Assembly: GCF_000524195.1 (NCBI RefSeq)
Contig: NW_020170392.1
Location: forward strand, 1,499,130 to 1,563,129
DNA length: 64,000 bases
Source of the DNA: Echinococcus granulosus
Lineage: Eukaryota > Platyhelminthes > Cestoda > Cyclophyllidea > Taeniidae
Direction of reading: 5' to 3'
The notes below the pieces were generated by a model. The model searched no databases. It saw only the letters and a list, made by a program, of their open reading frames with translations, and was not told where the DNA came from. Below are positions 55,301-64,000 of this stretch, piece after piece; the stretch's first letter is position 1; every line of letters begins with the position of its first letter. The translations under genes and the position numbers were made by a program.

Positions 55301-57691
55301 CTCTGTTAGACGCGATTGAATCATTTAGCAGTGTGTTTAATGTCTAGCTCATAAAATATGATGATTCCAAAACCCATGATTTATCATTAATTTGATCCTT
55401 TTTAAAACTTTTGTGAATTGCTAAGGGAATCAAGGAATGACTATTTTTGCTTCTATAGCAAGGAGGTTTTAAAACAGGCCCTAGGTGTTGTCAAATGTCA
55501 TGCAGGTTTGAATCAATACTTAATACTTCCAATCAATTTGAATGTTGATGTCAATTTGCTTGAAGACTAGTGGGGATGGTTTTTCCCCGACAACGTCGTA
55601 CGGGGTACGCGAAAGGACGAACTTAACAAATCTCAACAGTTTTATGAAATAAAAGTGGATAATTGGAGGTATGATGACATCATCAATAGCAGAATAGTTC
55701 ATATGGTTCCCCTGGACCACTTTCTTCTAAAATTTTATCTGACGAGAGCCAAAAATTCACACTACGTTCCGATGAATTAAAGTTAGTATTCATAGATCGG
55801 TGGTTCATTGCCAATGAATGCTAAAAGTTATAAGTCCTTGATAGGAGTTGAACTGGCTAGACGATTGTAAGGTCTGATGGTTTTCCTTTTCAGTTGATTG
55901 GTTTGGCACTGGTTGTGGCCGGCGCCTGGGCCGTCTTCAATATTCCTTCCTTCATGCAAGCCCTTGCCTTCGCATTCGACACCGACGTTACTGGCAGTGA
56001 GCTGTACCAGAACGCCAAATTGACCCAGGCCATTGCCTACGTCTGTATCGGCCTGGGCCTCTTCATTTTCCTTGTCTCCTTCTTCGGGTGCTGTGGTGTC
56101 GTTACCGACAGCTGTTGCCTTCTCATTACTGTGAGCCCTTCCCATTCCCACTCGCTTCTCAATGACGAAATTCAGGATCGTTATTTGGCAAATATCTTTA
56201 ATTACTAAATTCTCCCAAATGCTTCTTATGATGGTGCATCAGCGTCCTTTCAAACGCATTTTAAAGTCAGGGGTTATCTTTTGGATTGTAATCTATTTGA
56301 AAAGGTTTAAAATGCCATCAATCCAAATTTTATTAACAGCGTCTCTTTCTCTAAGTACCACTTCGATTTGGAAACAAGTATTTAGTATTTGATGGAATTT
56401 TAACTAGGGTCACTCGCATGATGTGACTTAGAGCAATTATGCACAAAGCGTTTATACGGCAAAACAGACGCCATGCTAGGGTGTGTCGGTAAGCCTTACC
56501 GAAATGCATACAAATGTGTATCGGATAGCCTTATTGTTGTAACTGCCGGTTTAGGCTCAATGATTGTTGCTTACTTAGCAATTGACTATTTGCATTTCAG
56601 TACGCTGTGGTTGTCAGTCTGCTCTTCCTTGCAAAGGTCATCTGTGTTCTCGTTTTCCTACTACTCGGTGAAAAGGTAGACAGTAATTTTCACGATTTAA
56701 GACTTGTGAGCTCAATAACTGTAGTGAAGTGAAAGATTTTTACCAATTTCATTGCATATTGAAGTGTAAGAAACCAGAAGACCTTTTAAAAACCTTCTTA
56801 AGCATCGCTTTTATGGTGTTGTTAGCCTATAAACCTTGATAACCCACAGATCTTTTGTGCTATTTCAGGCGAAAATGTAACATCAGCCTTTTTTGTCTTC
56901 TTGGCATCCTACCAGACATTTTAAAAAGCAAATTTCATAAATGTTCCCTGTCGAGAAATAGAGAGGAGTGACACCCCTCGATGATCCCATTATTTAACGT
57001 TGTAGATCTCACCAATCGTTATTGACAAAATTCAAGACGGTTTTTCTGCAAACTACAAGGGCTACTTGGGTCTGCCACATCAAGATGATTCCACGTCTTA
57101 TTCGCAGACGATGGACACCATCATGCTGAATGTAAGCTAACATCCCCACCAGGTTCTGCTATGCAATTAATCGCCCAGTGGGTCGGAAACTGTAAACTCT
57201 TATTCCTCTTTTAGTTCCAGTGCTGTGGGGTGTACGGTCCGCAGGACTTTGAACAAGTAAGGACCTCGGCGCTGTGGCATGAAGTAGGTCGACTGTATGT
57301 CAACGCAGAGAGTCGAGAGATTACCGGGGATGCCGTCGGCTTGCCCGTTGCCTGCTGCCAATTCCGCAACATTGATTTCCCCATGAACTGTACGGTTAAC
57401 AGCAAATCTTTGAATAGGATCGTATTCTTTTGTAACAACATGTTTTGCCACCTTTCAGCTACATTTCACCAACTGCATCGGAGCATGAAGAACACGCAGT
57501 GTCCAGTTAAGCCAGTGTCCGCCTACAATACAATGGGCTGTGTCGAAAGAATATCTTCCACTCTGAAACAGTACACAGTGGCAATTGCAGTAGCACCGGT
57601 AATAATCGCTGTTATCGAAGTGATAGGCGTAATTTTGGCCAGCGCATTGGCCCACGAAGTGAAGCAGGATGTGGGACGGTTATACTACTAG
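46360..57691 (+). CDS. tetraspanin (complete, six exons, 301 aa)
   Basis: Exons on plus: 46360-46419, 55894-56130, 56601-56675, 57006-57131, 57215-57389, 57459-57691; phases agree and the sum is 906 bases. Tetraspanins are four-pass membrane organisers; in flatworms many are abundant tegument proteins (family knowledge). Exon 1 gives the cytosolic start and half of TM1 (MSCAVKFMKFILFSLNLLFV), continued by LIGLALVVAGAWAVF in exon 2. TM2 is followed by the juxtamembrane FFGCCG. TM3 is in exon 3 (VVVSLLFLAKVICVLVFLLL). The large loop has the hallmark CCG (FQCCGVYG), then PVACC, a further Cys (TQCPVK) and GC (MGCVERI). TM4 follows (VIGVILASALA), with a short tail ending GRLYY. The exon 5 donor (AACT/GTACGG) is the weakest junction; it was chosen because only phase 1 keeps the last exon open. 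Intron 1 is 9.5 kb and holds repeats. Confidence 0.93.
46420..50767. other. tetraspanin intron 1, first part: nothing recognised
   Basis: AT-rich intron sequence. Short ORFs occur in several frames but none has a family signature that I trust. Confidence 0.5.
50768..51010 (+). repeat. left copy of a second direct-repeat family
   Basis: Aligns with 51894-52129 in the same orientation: GCTCGGTGTTTCTC, TCCACCTC, GCCTTCATACCC-like, GAGTTGGACGAGG, GGGTAG, ATAGATATC, GGTGCGTTTTG-like and CAACAAATATAT. It is unrelated in sequence to the TRIM-like family. Confidence 0.7.
51011..51893. other. region between the two direct repeats of the second family
   Basis: About 880 bases. A plus ORF at 51259-51513 (84 codons) lies here without recognisable motifs. 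Whether this is the internal part of a miniature LTR-type element or simply intron between two insertions is open. Confidence 0.4.
51894..52129 (+). repeat. right copy of a second direct-repeat family
   Basis: Partner of 50768-51010, about 1.1 kb downstream and in the same orientation, with substitutions and small indels throughout. The shared block starts GCTCAGTGTTTCTC and ends CAAATATATGTTGCACAAC. Confidence 0.7.
52130..53166. other. tetraspanin intron 1: nothing recognised
   Basis: AT-rich intron sequence without repeats or ORFs that I can assign. Confidence 0.5.
53167..53895 (-). mobile_element. TRIM-like element, gapped copy 2, inside tetraspanin intron 1
   Basis: Mirror image of gapped copy 1. 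On minus: 5' terminal repeat about 53895-53726, PBS-like TGGTGGAAG (plus CTTCCACCA at 53709-53717), internal part to 53517, a 100-N gap, then the 3' terminal repeat 53416-53167 starting with a GC-rich AGCGCCGGGGACGCCGCTC block. The part from 53517 to about 53862 differs from copy 1 at only about five positions that I can count. The repeat across the gap is visibly more diverged. Confidence 0.62.
53417..53516. other. assembly gap (100 N)
   Basis: Exactly 100 N, placed at the same junction of the repeat element as the gap at 10449-10548, in inverted orientation. Confidence 0.99.
53896..55893. other. tetraspanin intron 1, last part
   Basis: No recognised element. The intron ends in a pyrimidine-rich GGTTTTCCTTTTCAG acceptor at 55893. 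ORFs at 54521-54787 and 54935-55264 have no family signature. Confidence 0.5.
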
Positions 57692-58460
57692 TAGGAGGAC
57701 CTATTTCATCCGAGTAGAGAAAGGACAAACAGGCAGACAGAAAGAGACGAAAGGTCTCGTACATAGCCATGAACACAAGACACTCATCCTCTCTTGCAAT
57801 CATTTGTGAATTTCTAATGAACCACACCTCAAGAATGATCACCGGCGTTCAGTATGACAACCTGTAAAGATTCTAATGGACCAGATACGATTAAAATAGT
57901 TCCCATTTTACTGGTTAAATTACTTGTATTTCCACGCAGTTTGCCAGATTTTCTAAAAAAAGGTCCGAAAATCGCAGTAAAACGCCATGCTACTACAAGA
58001 AAACAAGTAGATGACATATTTAATTGCATAAAACTATTCTTAAAAATGACTGCATTTAATTTTCTGAAGGGCAGAAAACGCCTTAAAAAGAGGCCTATTG
58101 GGTGCATTTCAAATCTAAGCACTTTACAAACGCCCACCGCATGGATAACAAACAAAAATTAAGAGAGGTATCGTTAAGACCGCGAGTCGCCTAATGGGGC
58201 ACTAAGCCTAAGAGATAACCCGACCTATGACTTAAAGAAAACGCTACCTACTTGTATTACAAAGAACTATTGCTAAGAAAACTACTGACCTCTAATTAGT
58301 TATTAACTAATTGCTACCATACTTTTTAATAAGTTCCACGACTCTAGGATTCTTAAAATGAATGATTTGTTAACTGATAGAGTACAAAAAAGGTGGGTTT
58401 GACCAATGCGAAAAGAGGAAAAGTTATGATATGTATTGAGTGAAAACCGAAGCAGTAAAA
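57692..58460. other. spacer between convergent tetraspanin and HAP40 genes
   Basis: About 770 bases holding the 3' UTRs of both genes. A plus ATTAAA near 57890 and a minus ATTAAA near 58324 are possible weak polyadenylation signals. No gene is seen. Confidence 0.45.
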
Positions 58461-59757
58461 CTAGAAAATATCATCGGGAGGACTTGTGGCATTGTCCAGC
58501 AGATCTTGAAGAATCCTTCTCTGAGACGGATTAATTTCGGATTGGATAAAACTAGCAGTCGTATCCAATGAGGCGAGATCTTCAGACATATACGCAAGCT
58601 ATAGCATTGTAAGCAGAGATAAACACTAAACCTACAATTAAGGATTTCAGGTACAAAAACATGCCACTTTCTAAGTAACGAGCAAAGTTGTCTTTCATAG
58701 ATTCAGCAGCGTCATCGACGTAGGCAGTGAGAGATAATGGTCCCTCTTTAGAAATTTCTTTGGATTTTGGGGGCTATCAATTCGTTATAAGAATGCACAG
58801 ACATACCAAGGTTGAGAGGACAAGAAGGACCCGGTAAACTTCTGTTTCTTTTAAAAGATCAAGAAATAATTCAATTTCATATCCATGTGTTTCTAAAGTG
58901 AGTAAAACAGTATCGGAGTAAACACACCACAAGCATCCATGGAAAGGGTTTGGATCTTAAAAACAGTATTGAGAGCAGAAGAGTAATCACCTAGAGTGAG
59001 AATCAGCAAATGAATGCCATATAAGGTTCGTACGAGTGAGAATGTAAATTTGTAAGCATTTCATTAGGATGTGGGTGACACGAGGCGCATCACGGCAAAA
59101 AATGTCAGCGGCATGACTATAAACATTTATTGCCTCGGAGAGCCGCTTAGACTTCTACAAAGAAAATTGCATAACTTACAACGGAAGAAAACCGATAAAA
59201 TATCTCCACAGAATATATAACAGTTGGCAGCATGTGTGAGCGAGACACAGGACTCATAAACCTAAAAGATGTTTGAAAGTAGGGGACCTACCTTTGCTGC
59301 TTTGAGAAGGCAGGAAATGGCGTGTTCCAGCAGTTCGCCTGAAGACAAAGTGGTAGAGGTTTGAAGATTTTCCTCAGCTCTTGCAAAGAGACGACCCGCT
59401 TCCATCAAAGCAGCTGCCTCAGCGAACCCATCCGAATTCAAAGCTTCACACTGTGCTTTGCCTAGAGCAAACACAGCCGCGTATTCATAGGTATCTTCAG
59501 TAGCCAGCAATTTCGCGATGTATGCTATTTCAAATGATGTTATAGAACAATGCCGGAAAACGCACCAAAATCATTCCTCGCCTCATCGACGTTCGCCTGT
59601 CGAAATATTTTCCTATATGTGAATGTAAAATGCGACTGTACTTCTGCAATTTCCCTGCAATCTCCCTATACAAACTGCCATATTCCACGTTGGGATTCAT
59701 TACGGCATTAGTGACCTTGACAGTCACAAGGAGTAGGCTTACAAGCCGTTGTGAAAC
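58461..59757 (-). CDS. HAP40/F8A-like huntingtin-associated 40-kDa protein
   Basis: Seven exons on minus: 59757-59637, 59524-59292, 59154-59034, 58990-58928, 58892-58807, 58773-58636, 58598-58461; phases agree and the sum is 900 bases (299 codons plus stop). HAP40 is an all-helical TPR-like protein that packs against huntingtin and stabilises it (family knowledge; human protein 371 aa). Shared landmarks from memory: RLVS and NPNVEYGSLYREIA (human RLVS, KPNV); EYAAVFALGKAQCEAL (YAAWCQLAVARCQ); ALMEAGRLFARAEEN (ALTEAARLFLRQE); LTRDYSSALNTVFKIQTLS (LARDYTGALAVFTRMQRLA); EVYRVLLVLS (EVSRVLLLLL); MFLYLKSLI (LFLLLQSLV); and a C-terminal helix NPSQRRILQDLL. Four introns are 33-43 bases long. The first exon is in frame from its acceptor, with a stop just upstream and no ATG until the NPNV region, so the start is probably supplied by trans-splicing or an unseen exon. 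The 59637/59524 junction is the least certain. Confidence 0.9.
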
Positions 59758-60054
59758 CTTGGGAGTAAGAAAACGTTACAATGTGATAGATGTAAAAAAG
59801 AATGTCGTGGATGTGAAGGCGACCGAAAAACCAACAACCAATCTAAAACACGCCCAAAGATTTACAAACTGAAGACCTGAAATTGTGTTTTTTTTTTTAA
59901 ATCAGAAAAAGTAAAGTATTTGCAGCACCCTAACAGGATGGAAAGCTTAAAAACCAATACGGCTTTGCTTGCTAAGTGATAATTGATTATACTCAAATAA
60001 ATTATTTGATACAGCTGGTCGTGTTAAAGAACCATGTGTCAGTTTTCTTTGCGT

Positions 60055-60245
60055 ACTACAGCATCGCTCCGAAATCTGCCTGAAGACAAAAACATAATAT
60101 GCACCAAAATACATATATTTGACATAGAGCAAAACTTGGGGCCATTGGCATTCCTCGGAGTCCGGCCCACCCTAGCAAAGATACATTGGCAGAAGCCCAA
60201 AGTTTTTCCTTCGTCAAAACCGAGAGATAAGCAACCGGTGCATTA
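60055..60245 (-). repeat. solo copy of the TRIM-like terminal repeat
   Basis: On plus: ACAGCATCGCTCCGAAATCT, CCTGAAGACAAAAACATAAT, ACATATATTTGACATAGAG, GGGGCCATTGGCAT and AAAACCGAGAGATAAGCAA, in family order. Confidence 0.65.
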
Positions 60246-60289
60246 TGCTACCAAAATCGCACATTCTTTAGACTTACTCAAAAATGAGA

Positions 60290-60400
60290 GAAAATATGCA
60301 GGCAAAAAATGTGCTGTTGAAGTACAGAAGGGATTAGGGCTGCCGGCATAGCCTGGAGGCCAGACAGCTCGAAAATAGGTAGTGGTGAGCCCCCAGGAGC
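60290..60400 (-). repeat. partial copy of the TRIM-like terminal repeat
   Basis: On plus carries AGTACAGAAGGGATTAGGGC, TGCCGGCATAGCCTGGAGGC and CAGACAGC only. It is a second, truncated insertion next to the copy at 60055-60245. Confidence 0.55.
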
Positions 60401-61296
60401 GGCGTTATATGTGTCGAGAATTAAACACACAACTGGATAATGGCAACGTAATCAAGATTTCTTTTAAGGAGCTTGAAGTTTATTTATTTGACCCGGTTGC
60501 AGTCATGGGAAAAATTTTGTATACTTTTGCTCAAATTCAAATCAATGTATCCAATGCAAGGTCTAAAATGTTGTGCGTTTTTCATATTTTAAAAACACAG
60601 CAAACCAAAGCGGCCTGCATGTTTTACAAATATGCAACGACACACTATTTCTGCTATTTAAAATGAAGTTTTGCGGATTCGCTCAAAATGTTGGTCTAGA
60701 TTCATAACAAACCCCCATTTCTCACAAAATTCTGATTAATTCATAAGTCACCTTGTTATTTTCTCACATATATTTTTGTAGTTTTATGTTAGACTTTACA
60801 GACAATTTTTTATGCACGTGTTTCACCTAAAAGGTCGCTTTGTTGGAGTAGGTGATGTCATGGCAAAAGACTCCTGCCTACTTCAAACTGTCCGCGCAAG
60901 TCAAAATGAAATTTTTTGCTTGTCTTTGCCAAAAAAAACTTTGCGGATCCTTGGCACCTGTGTTTAACTTAGTCTACATATTTTTTTATTTAGGGACAAA
61001 TGCTTATATCGGAAAATCAGCGCTCAAATTTGCCCTAATGCATTTGGACAAGTTTGGGCTGCTTGGTTTTTGTTTATTGTATATATTAAATTTTTATGGG
61101 TTTTTTTTAAACCTGGTGTTTTTGTTTTGAGAACTTGGTAATGGTTTGTAGTGTGTGGTCATTCAACCACACTTACTTGTTTTATCCATACTTTGATTCA
61201 CAAATCCACTACAGCAGGAGGGAATTTCTAGCAACCTTTTCTTTTCTTACCATGTTTTTCTAAACTTTAATTGTATTTGTGGTTCTCTCTTTTTTT

Positions 61297-61298
61297 AG
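61297..61298 (+). promoter_or_regulatory. splice acceptor just before the RIIa-gene start codon
   Basis: GGTTCTCTCTTTTTTTAG ends two bases before the ATG. It is either the end of a 5'UTR intron or a spliced-leader addition site; the sequence alone does not decide. Confidence 0.6.
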
Positions 61299-61300
61299 AT

Positions 61301-61743
61301 ATGTCGGCTCCATTCTCCAACACCCACTTGCGCGTTCCTCCCGGGTTTGCAAACATTCTCTGGTGCTTTGCGCGCGAAGTTCTACGCGTTCAGCCACCTG
61401 ATATACTTAGATTTGGGATGGAATATTTTGACCACCTGTTGCGGGTAAGACTAGGTAAGGTATCTTTGTATTTAATGTAAAATTAACCCAGAAACCGGAG
61501 AGGAAGATATTGCGAAACTTGGTGCCGCGATCGATGATAGGTACTACAACAACCGTTCATTTGTAGTGAGTTTAAACATATACTGTCCCTATTACCTTAG
61601 GTTATGATATTTGTTAGTGGTTTTTAAATTGTCTTCTTACATACAATTCTACTATTTTTTATTATATTCAGATGTCCACACCTGGGCCGCATTCAAATCG
61701 CAATAAACCTCAACCAGGTTACCTTGATGGCTGCAAACCCTAG
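61301..61743 (+). CDS. SPA17/ropporin-like RIIa-domain protein (99 aa)
   Basis: Three exons on plus: 61301-61454, 61492-61565, 61672-61743; phases agree and the sum is 300 bases. The start reads MSAPFSNTHLRVPPGFANIL, nearly the N-terminus of sperm protein 17, whose RIIa dimerisation/docking domain binds A-kinase anchoring proteins in the flagellar or ciliary fibrous sheath and radial spokes (family knowledge). The RIIa helices follow (FAREVLRVQPPDI, YFDHLL). After them comes the second SPA17 block, here IDDRYYNNRSF for the family's VEDRFYNNHAF. The C-terminal IQ motif of mammalian SPA17 is absent; instead a short Pro/Gly-rich tail ends GYLDGCKP. Intron 1 is only 37 bases. The downstream donor (CTAG/GTAAGG) was preferred over an earlier GTAAGA because only it restores phase. 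The ATG lies two bases after a pyrimidine-tract AG (61297-61298), so it follows a cis- or trans-splice site. Confidence 0.9.
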
Positions 61744-61774
61744 TTTATTTTCCTGAAGACGTCCTATTCCAATT

Positions 61775-61780
61775 AATAAA
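61775..61780 (+). terminator. candidate polyadenylation signal of the RIIa-domain gene
   Basis: AATAAA about 30 bases after the stop, with a second overlapping-type AATAAA at 61780-61785. The spacing is short but typical of compact genes. Confidence 0.6.
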
Positions 61781-61785
61781 ATAAA

Positions 61786-64000
61786 GCATCTTGTGTGTAG
61801 TGCCTAATACATTTTGCTTGTGAGTGGATATGATGCAGACTTTGTGCCTATTGGTTTACAGCCATCAACAAGACTTTAGAAGTTTGGCAGTTGTAGAGTC
61901 ATTATTAGCTCATTAAATACAAAGTATCTGAATTCAGGCGTGACATTTAATTAGGATCTAATGGGTCATTTAAACATTTTATATTTTGACAGTAACGTTG
62001 CGACAAAGCCAAATCGATATATTTCTGCAAATTTTGTGAGGCTGTGAAATCATGGTAGCTTAATCCGTTATCACAGAGTAACTAGGTGTTGGGACTTGCA
62101 TTTACGTCAAAAAGTTGTGGCTGGCTGATGCGATGTCTAGTATAGTTTGTGGTTTATAATCAAAATTTTAACTCATGCCACATGGTTTGAACTATGATGT
62201 CCTAACAATGTAAAAATTGGGTCATTTTGCATAATAAATAACCTCACCTTAACACTTGGTCTTCTTTGCTGTAATACGAATCTATAAAAAATAGTCAAAT
62301 TTATGTCACTTGCTGAAACTCAAATTGCCTTGGGAATACACTTATGTACAAAGGTATCTTAGATATTTTACTCATATCCGTATTTGTCAAGTTATTCTAA
62401 TTAAGACTTGAAAGCGCAATGGCAGAACGAAGCACTGATATGATTCATACTTAGAAAGTTGAAGTACGGAAGGTTATGCTTCTTGACATCTAACCATGGA
62501 CATCGATTTGATCTATTGGGGTTTAGATGGTCATCACAGTATCAGATCAATGTCGAAACTTATCTGCATTAATTCCTCACAGACCATAAAATGTGCAGGA
62601 TGTCATATTATAATAAGCTAAAACCAGTGCATCTGCGTCTTTTGATAACAACATGGATGCTTCATTAACACGAGAATTAGATTGACAAAATTAACAGTAG
62701 ATTATGTATGATGCGTCCAGTCTTAAAATCTCAAGATTGGTTACAAGTCTGATCAAGTAGTTGTGGGGTTTTAAAACTCGCGTTCAATAATTTCGTAATA
62801 TATTTAAGTAAAATTTATGTCAACCTCACTGACATACTCCAGTTCCATTTTTTGTTAAAGGAGCTCTGTGTCTTTGTTTTTATTTAAAATAACGAGGAAT
62901 CATCGTCTGCTTACACATTTTCCCCGACTATTTCCTAATTTGCCCGCAAGTGATTACTGACTTATATCTAGTGATTTTGTGTAAGTATTATACCAAACAT
63001 GGTGTAGTACGCACATTCAATAATAACTTAGCCATCATTATTTGGGAATTCAGGAAGGCCACCCTCTATCTAATGGACCGAGAGGTCCTACTTTCACTTA
63101 AAAGTAGAAACTTTGTTTGCGATTTTAGAGACAAATAGGGGATTCTGAGATTATACCCGTTCTCAAACCAATGGGTTCACAATGAGATAAAACGAAGTTT
63201 ATTTTGCATTTGCCAGTCCGTAGATGGATAACGAGAGTGCAAATATGCGAAGTAGATTCAAGTGCGATATATTTAGTCCATTGAAAACCTAATTTTGCAC
63301 TTACAAGTTGCAATTAATTTCATAGTTGAATTGCATAATCAAGCTAAACATTGGATGTACCCTTATTGATAATGGTAGTAATAGTTATCCCTTATAATAA
63401 TTTCAAATTTTACCATTATATAAATGAGGGAATTTAATTTTTTGGCTGTCCTAATTATTTACCCTACCTTATTTGAGTTTTCTGTTGTTGTCTGACTTCG
63501 GTTATTTTCCGTCTTACACATTAAGTAATTAATCGCATTTTAGATTATTTCGTCTATCCTTCCCATGTTCCATTGTACAATTCCCACCCAAAAGAGTACT
63601 TAAGAATGCTAAAGTATGAATGCGGAAATAATAAATTAATAATTGGCATTATCTTTAAATGTTATTTCAATACCTTGTAAGGCCACACAGCATCACTTCG
63701 TTGATAAATAAATGCTACTGATTTTAAGCACTACAAGTATACTTAACAAGAGTGCAGTTCTGTATAACGTTTTGAGTTTATGCTATGGTTCTAGGATTCA
63801 AGTCGTAGATTTCTCTGTTACTCAGGAAACGGTCATTTCTTTTAGCAATACCACTTAATAGCCAAGACGTAAACATTGGTAGGCTGTGAACACATCGGCA
63901 AGTCCATTTGAAAGGGCGTAAAAACTGCCTCGATTTTTTAAGCATGACTTGTTTGTATCATCATCGGAGCAGCTTACAGGGTAGCTTTGAGGGGGTTGAG
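61786..64000. other. noncoding stretch to the window end, nothing recognised
   Basis: AT-rich, only short ORFs, no repeat of either family noticed. Confidence 0.5.

Larger units (their letters stand above)
59758..61298. other. intergenic region between HAP40 and the RIIa-domain gene
   Basis: The flanking genes are divergent. The region holds one full and one partial solo repeat (60055-60245 and 60290-60400) and nothing else recognised. A minus ATG immediately followed by a GTAAGA donor at about 61248-61254 could be a tiny first HAP40 exon, but I cannot tell this from chance. Confidence 0.4.

Noticed and set aside
60852..61130. Hydrophobic 92-codon plus ORF before the RIIa gene
   Set aside because: Low-complexity Phe/Leu-rich translation of T-rich DNA without family resemblance.
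61445..61450. First GTAAGA donor in the RIIa gene
   Set aside because: Using it puts the next exon out of frame; the donor ten bases further restores the conserved DRYYNN block.
1..64000. CRISPR arrays, prokaryotic operons, rRNA genes
   Set aside because: None seen; introns, repeats and gene content are eukaryotic.

Overview
This is eukaryotic nuclear DNA: AT-rich, gene-sparse, full of introns and dispersed repeats, with two 100-N assembly gaps. I infer a parasitic flatworm (Platyhelminthes, possibly a cestode). The reasons are several introns of only 33-43 bp, one gene whose first usable exon opens in frame at a splice acceptor without its own ATG (flatworm spliced leaders end in AUG), and a TRIM-like repeat family resembling the miniature LTR elements known from tapeworms. 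The species assignment is inference only.

Layout. 1-2.3 kb (possibly to 3.6 kb): a decayed Ty3/gypsy pol on the minus strand. 5.5-6.5 kb: a TRIM-like element. 9.0-11.55 kb, minus: a rhodopsin-family GPCR in four exons; its large intron holds a second TRIM-like copy with an N gap. 11.9-26 kb: mostly noncoding with solo repeats, one isolated candidate exon (16.43 kb) and a TRIM-like element (23.4-24.4 kb). 26.6-42.76 kb, minus: a complete 12-exon anoctamin (ANO10/TMEM16K-like, 709 aa); one intron carries a 1-kb foldback inverted repeat. 46.36-57.69 kb, plus: a complete six-exon tetraspanin (301 aa) with a 9.5-kb first intron that contains a pair of direct repeats and a second gapped TRIM-like copy. 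58.46-59.76 kb, minus: an orthologue of the huntingtin partner HAP40 (F8A), tail-to-tail with the tetraspanin. 61.30-61.74 kb, plus: a 99-aa SPA17/ropporin-like RIIa protein. 61.8-64 kb: nothing recognised.

The genes are unrelated in function: a membrane receptor, an ER/plasma-membrane scramblase-type protein, a membrane organiser, a huntingtin cofactor and a ciliary/sperm RIIa protein. There is no operon-like arrangement. Exon models were built by hand from reading frame, splice consensus, phase agreement between neighbouring exons and family similarity recalled from memory. No alignment or database search was run.
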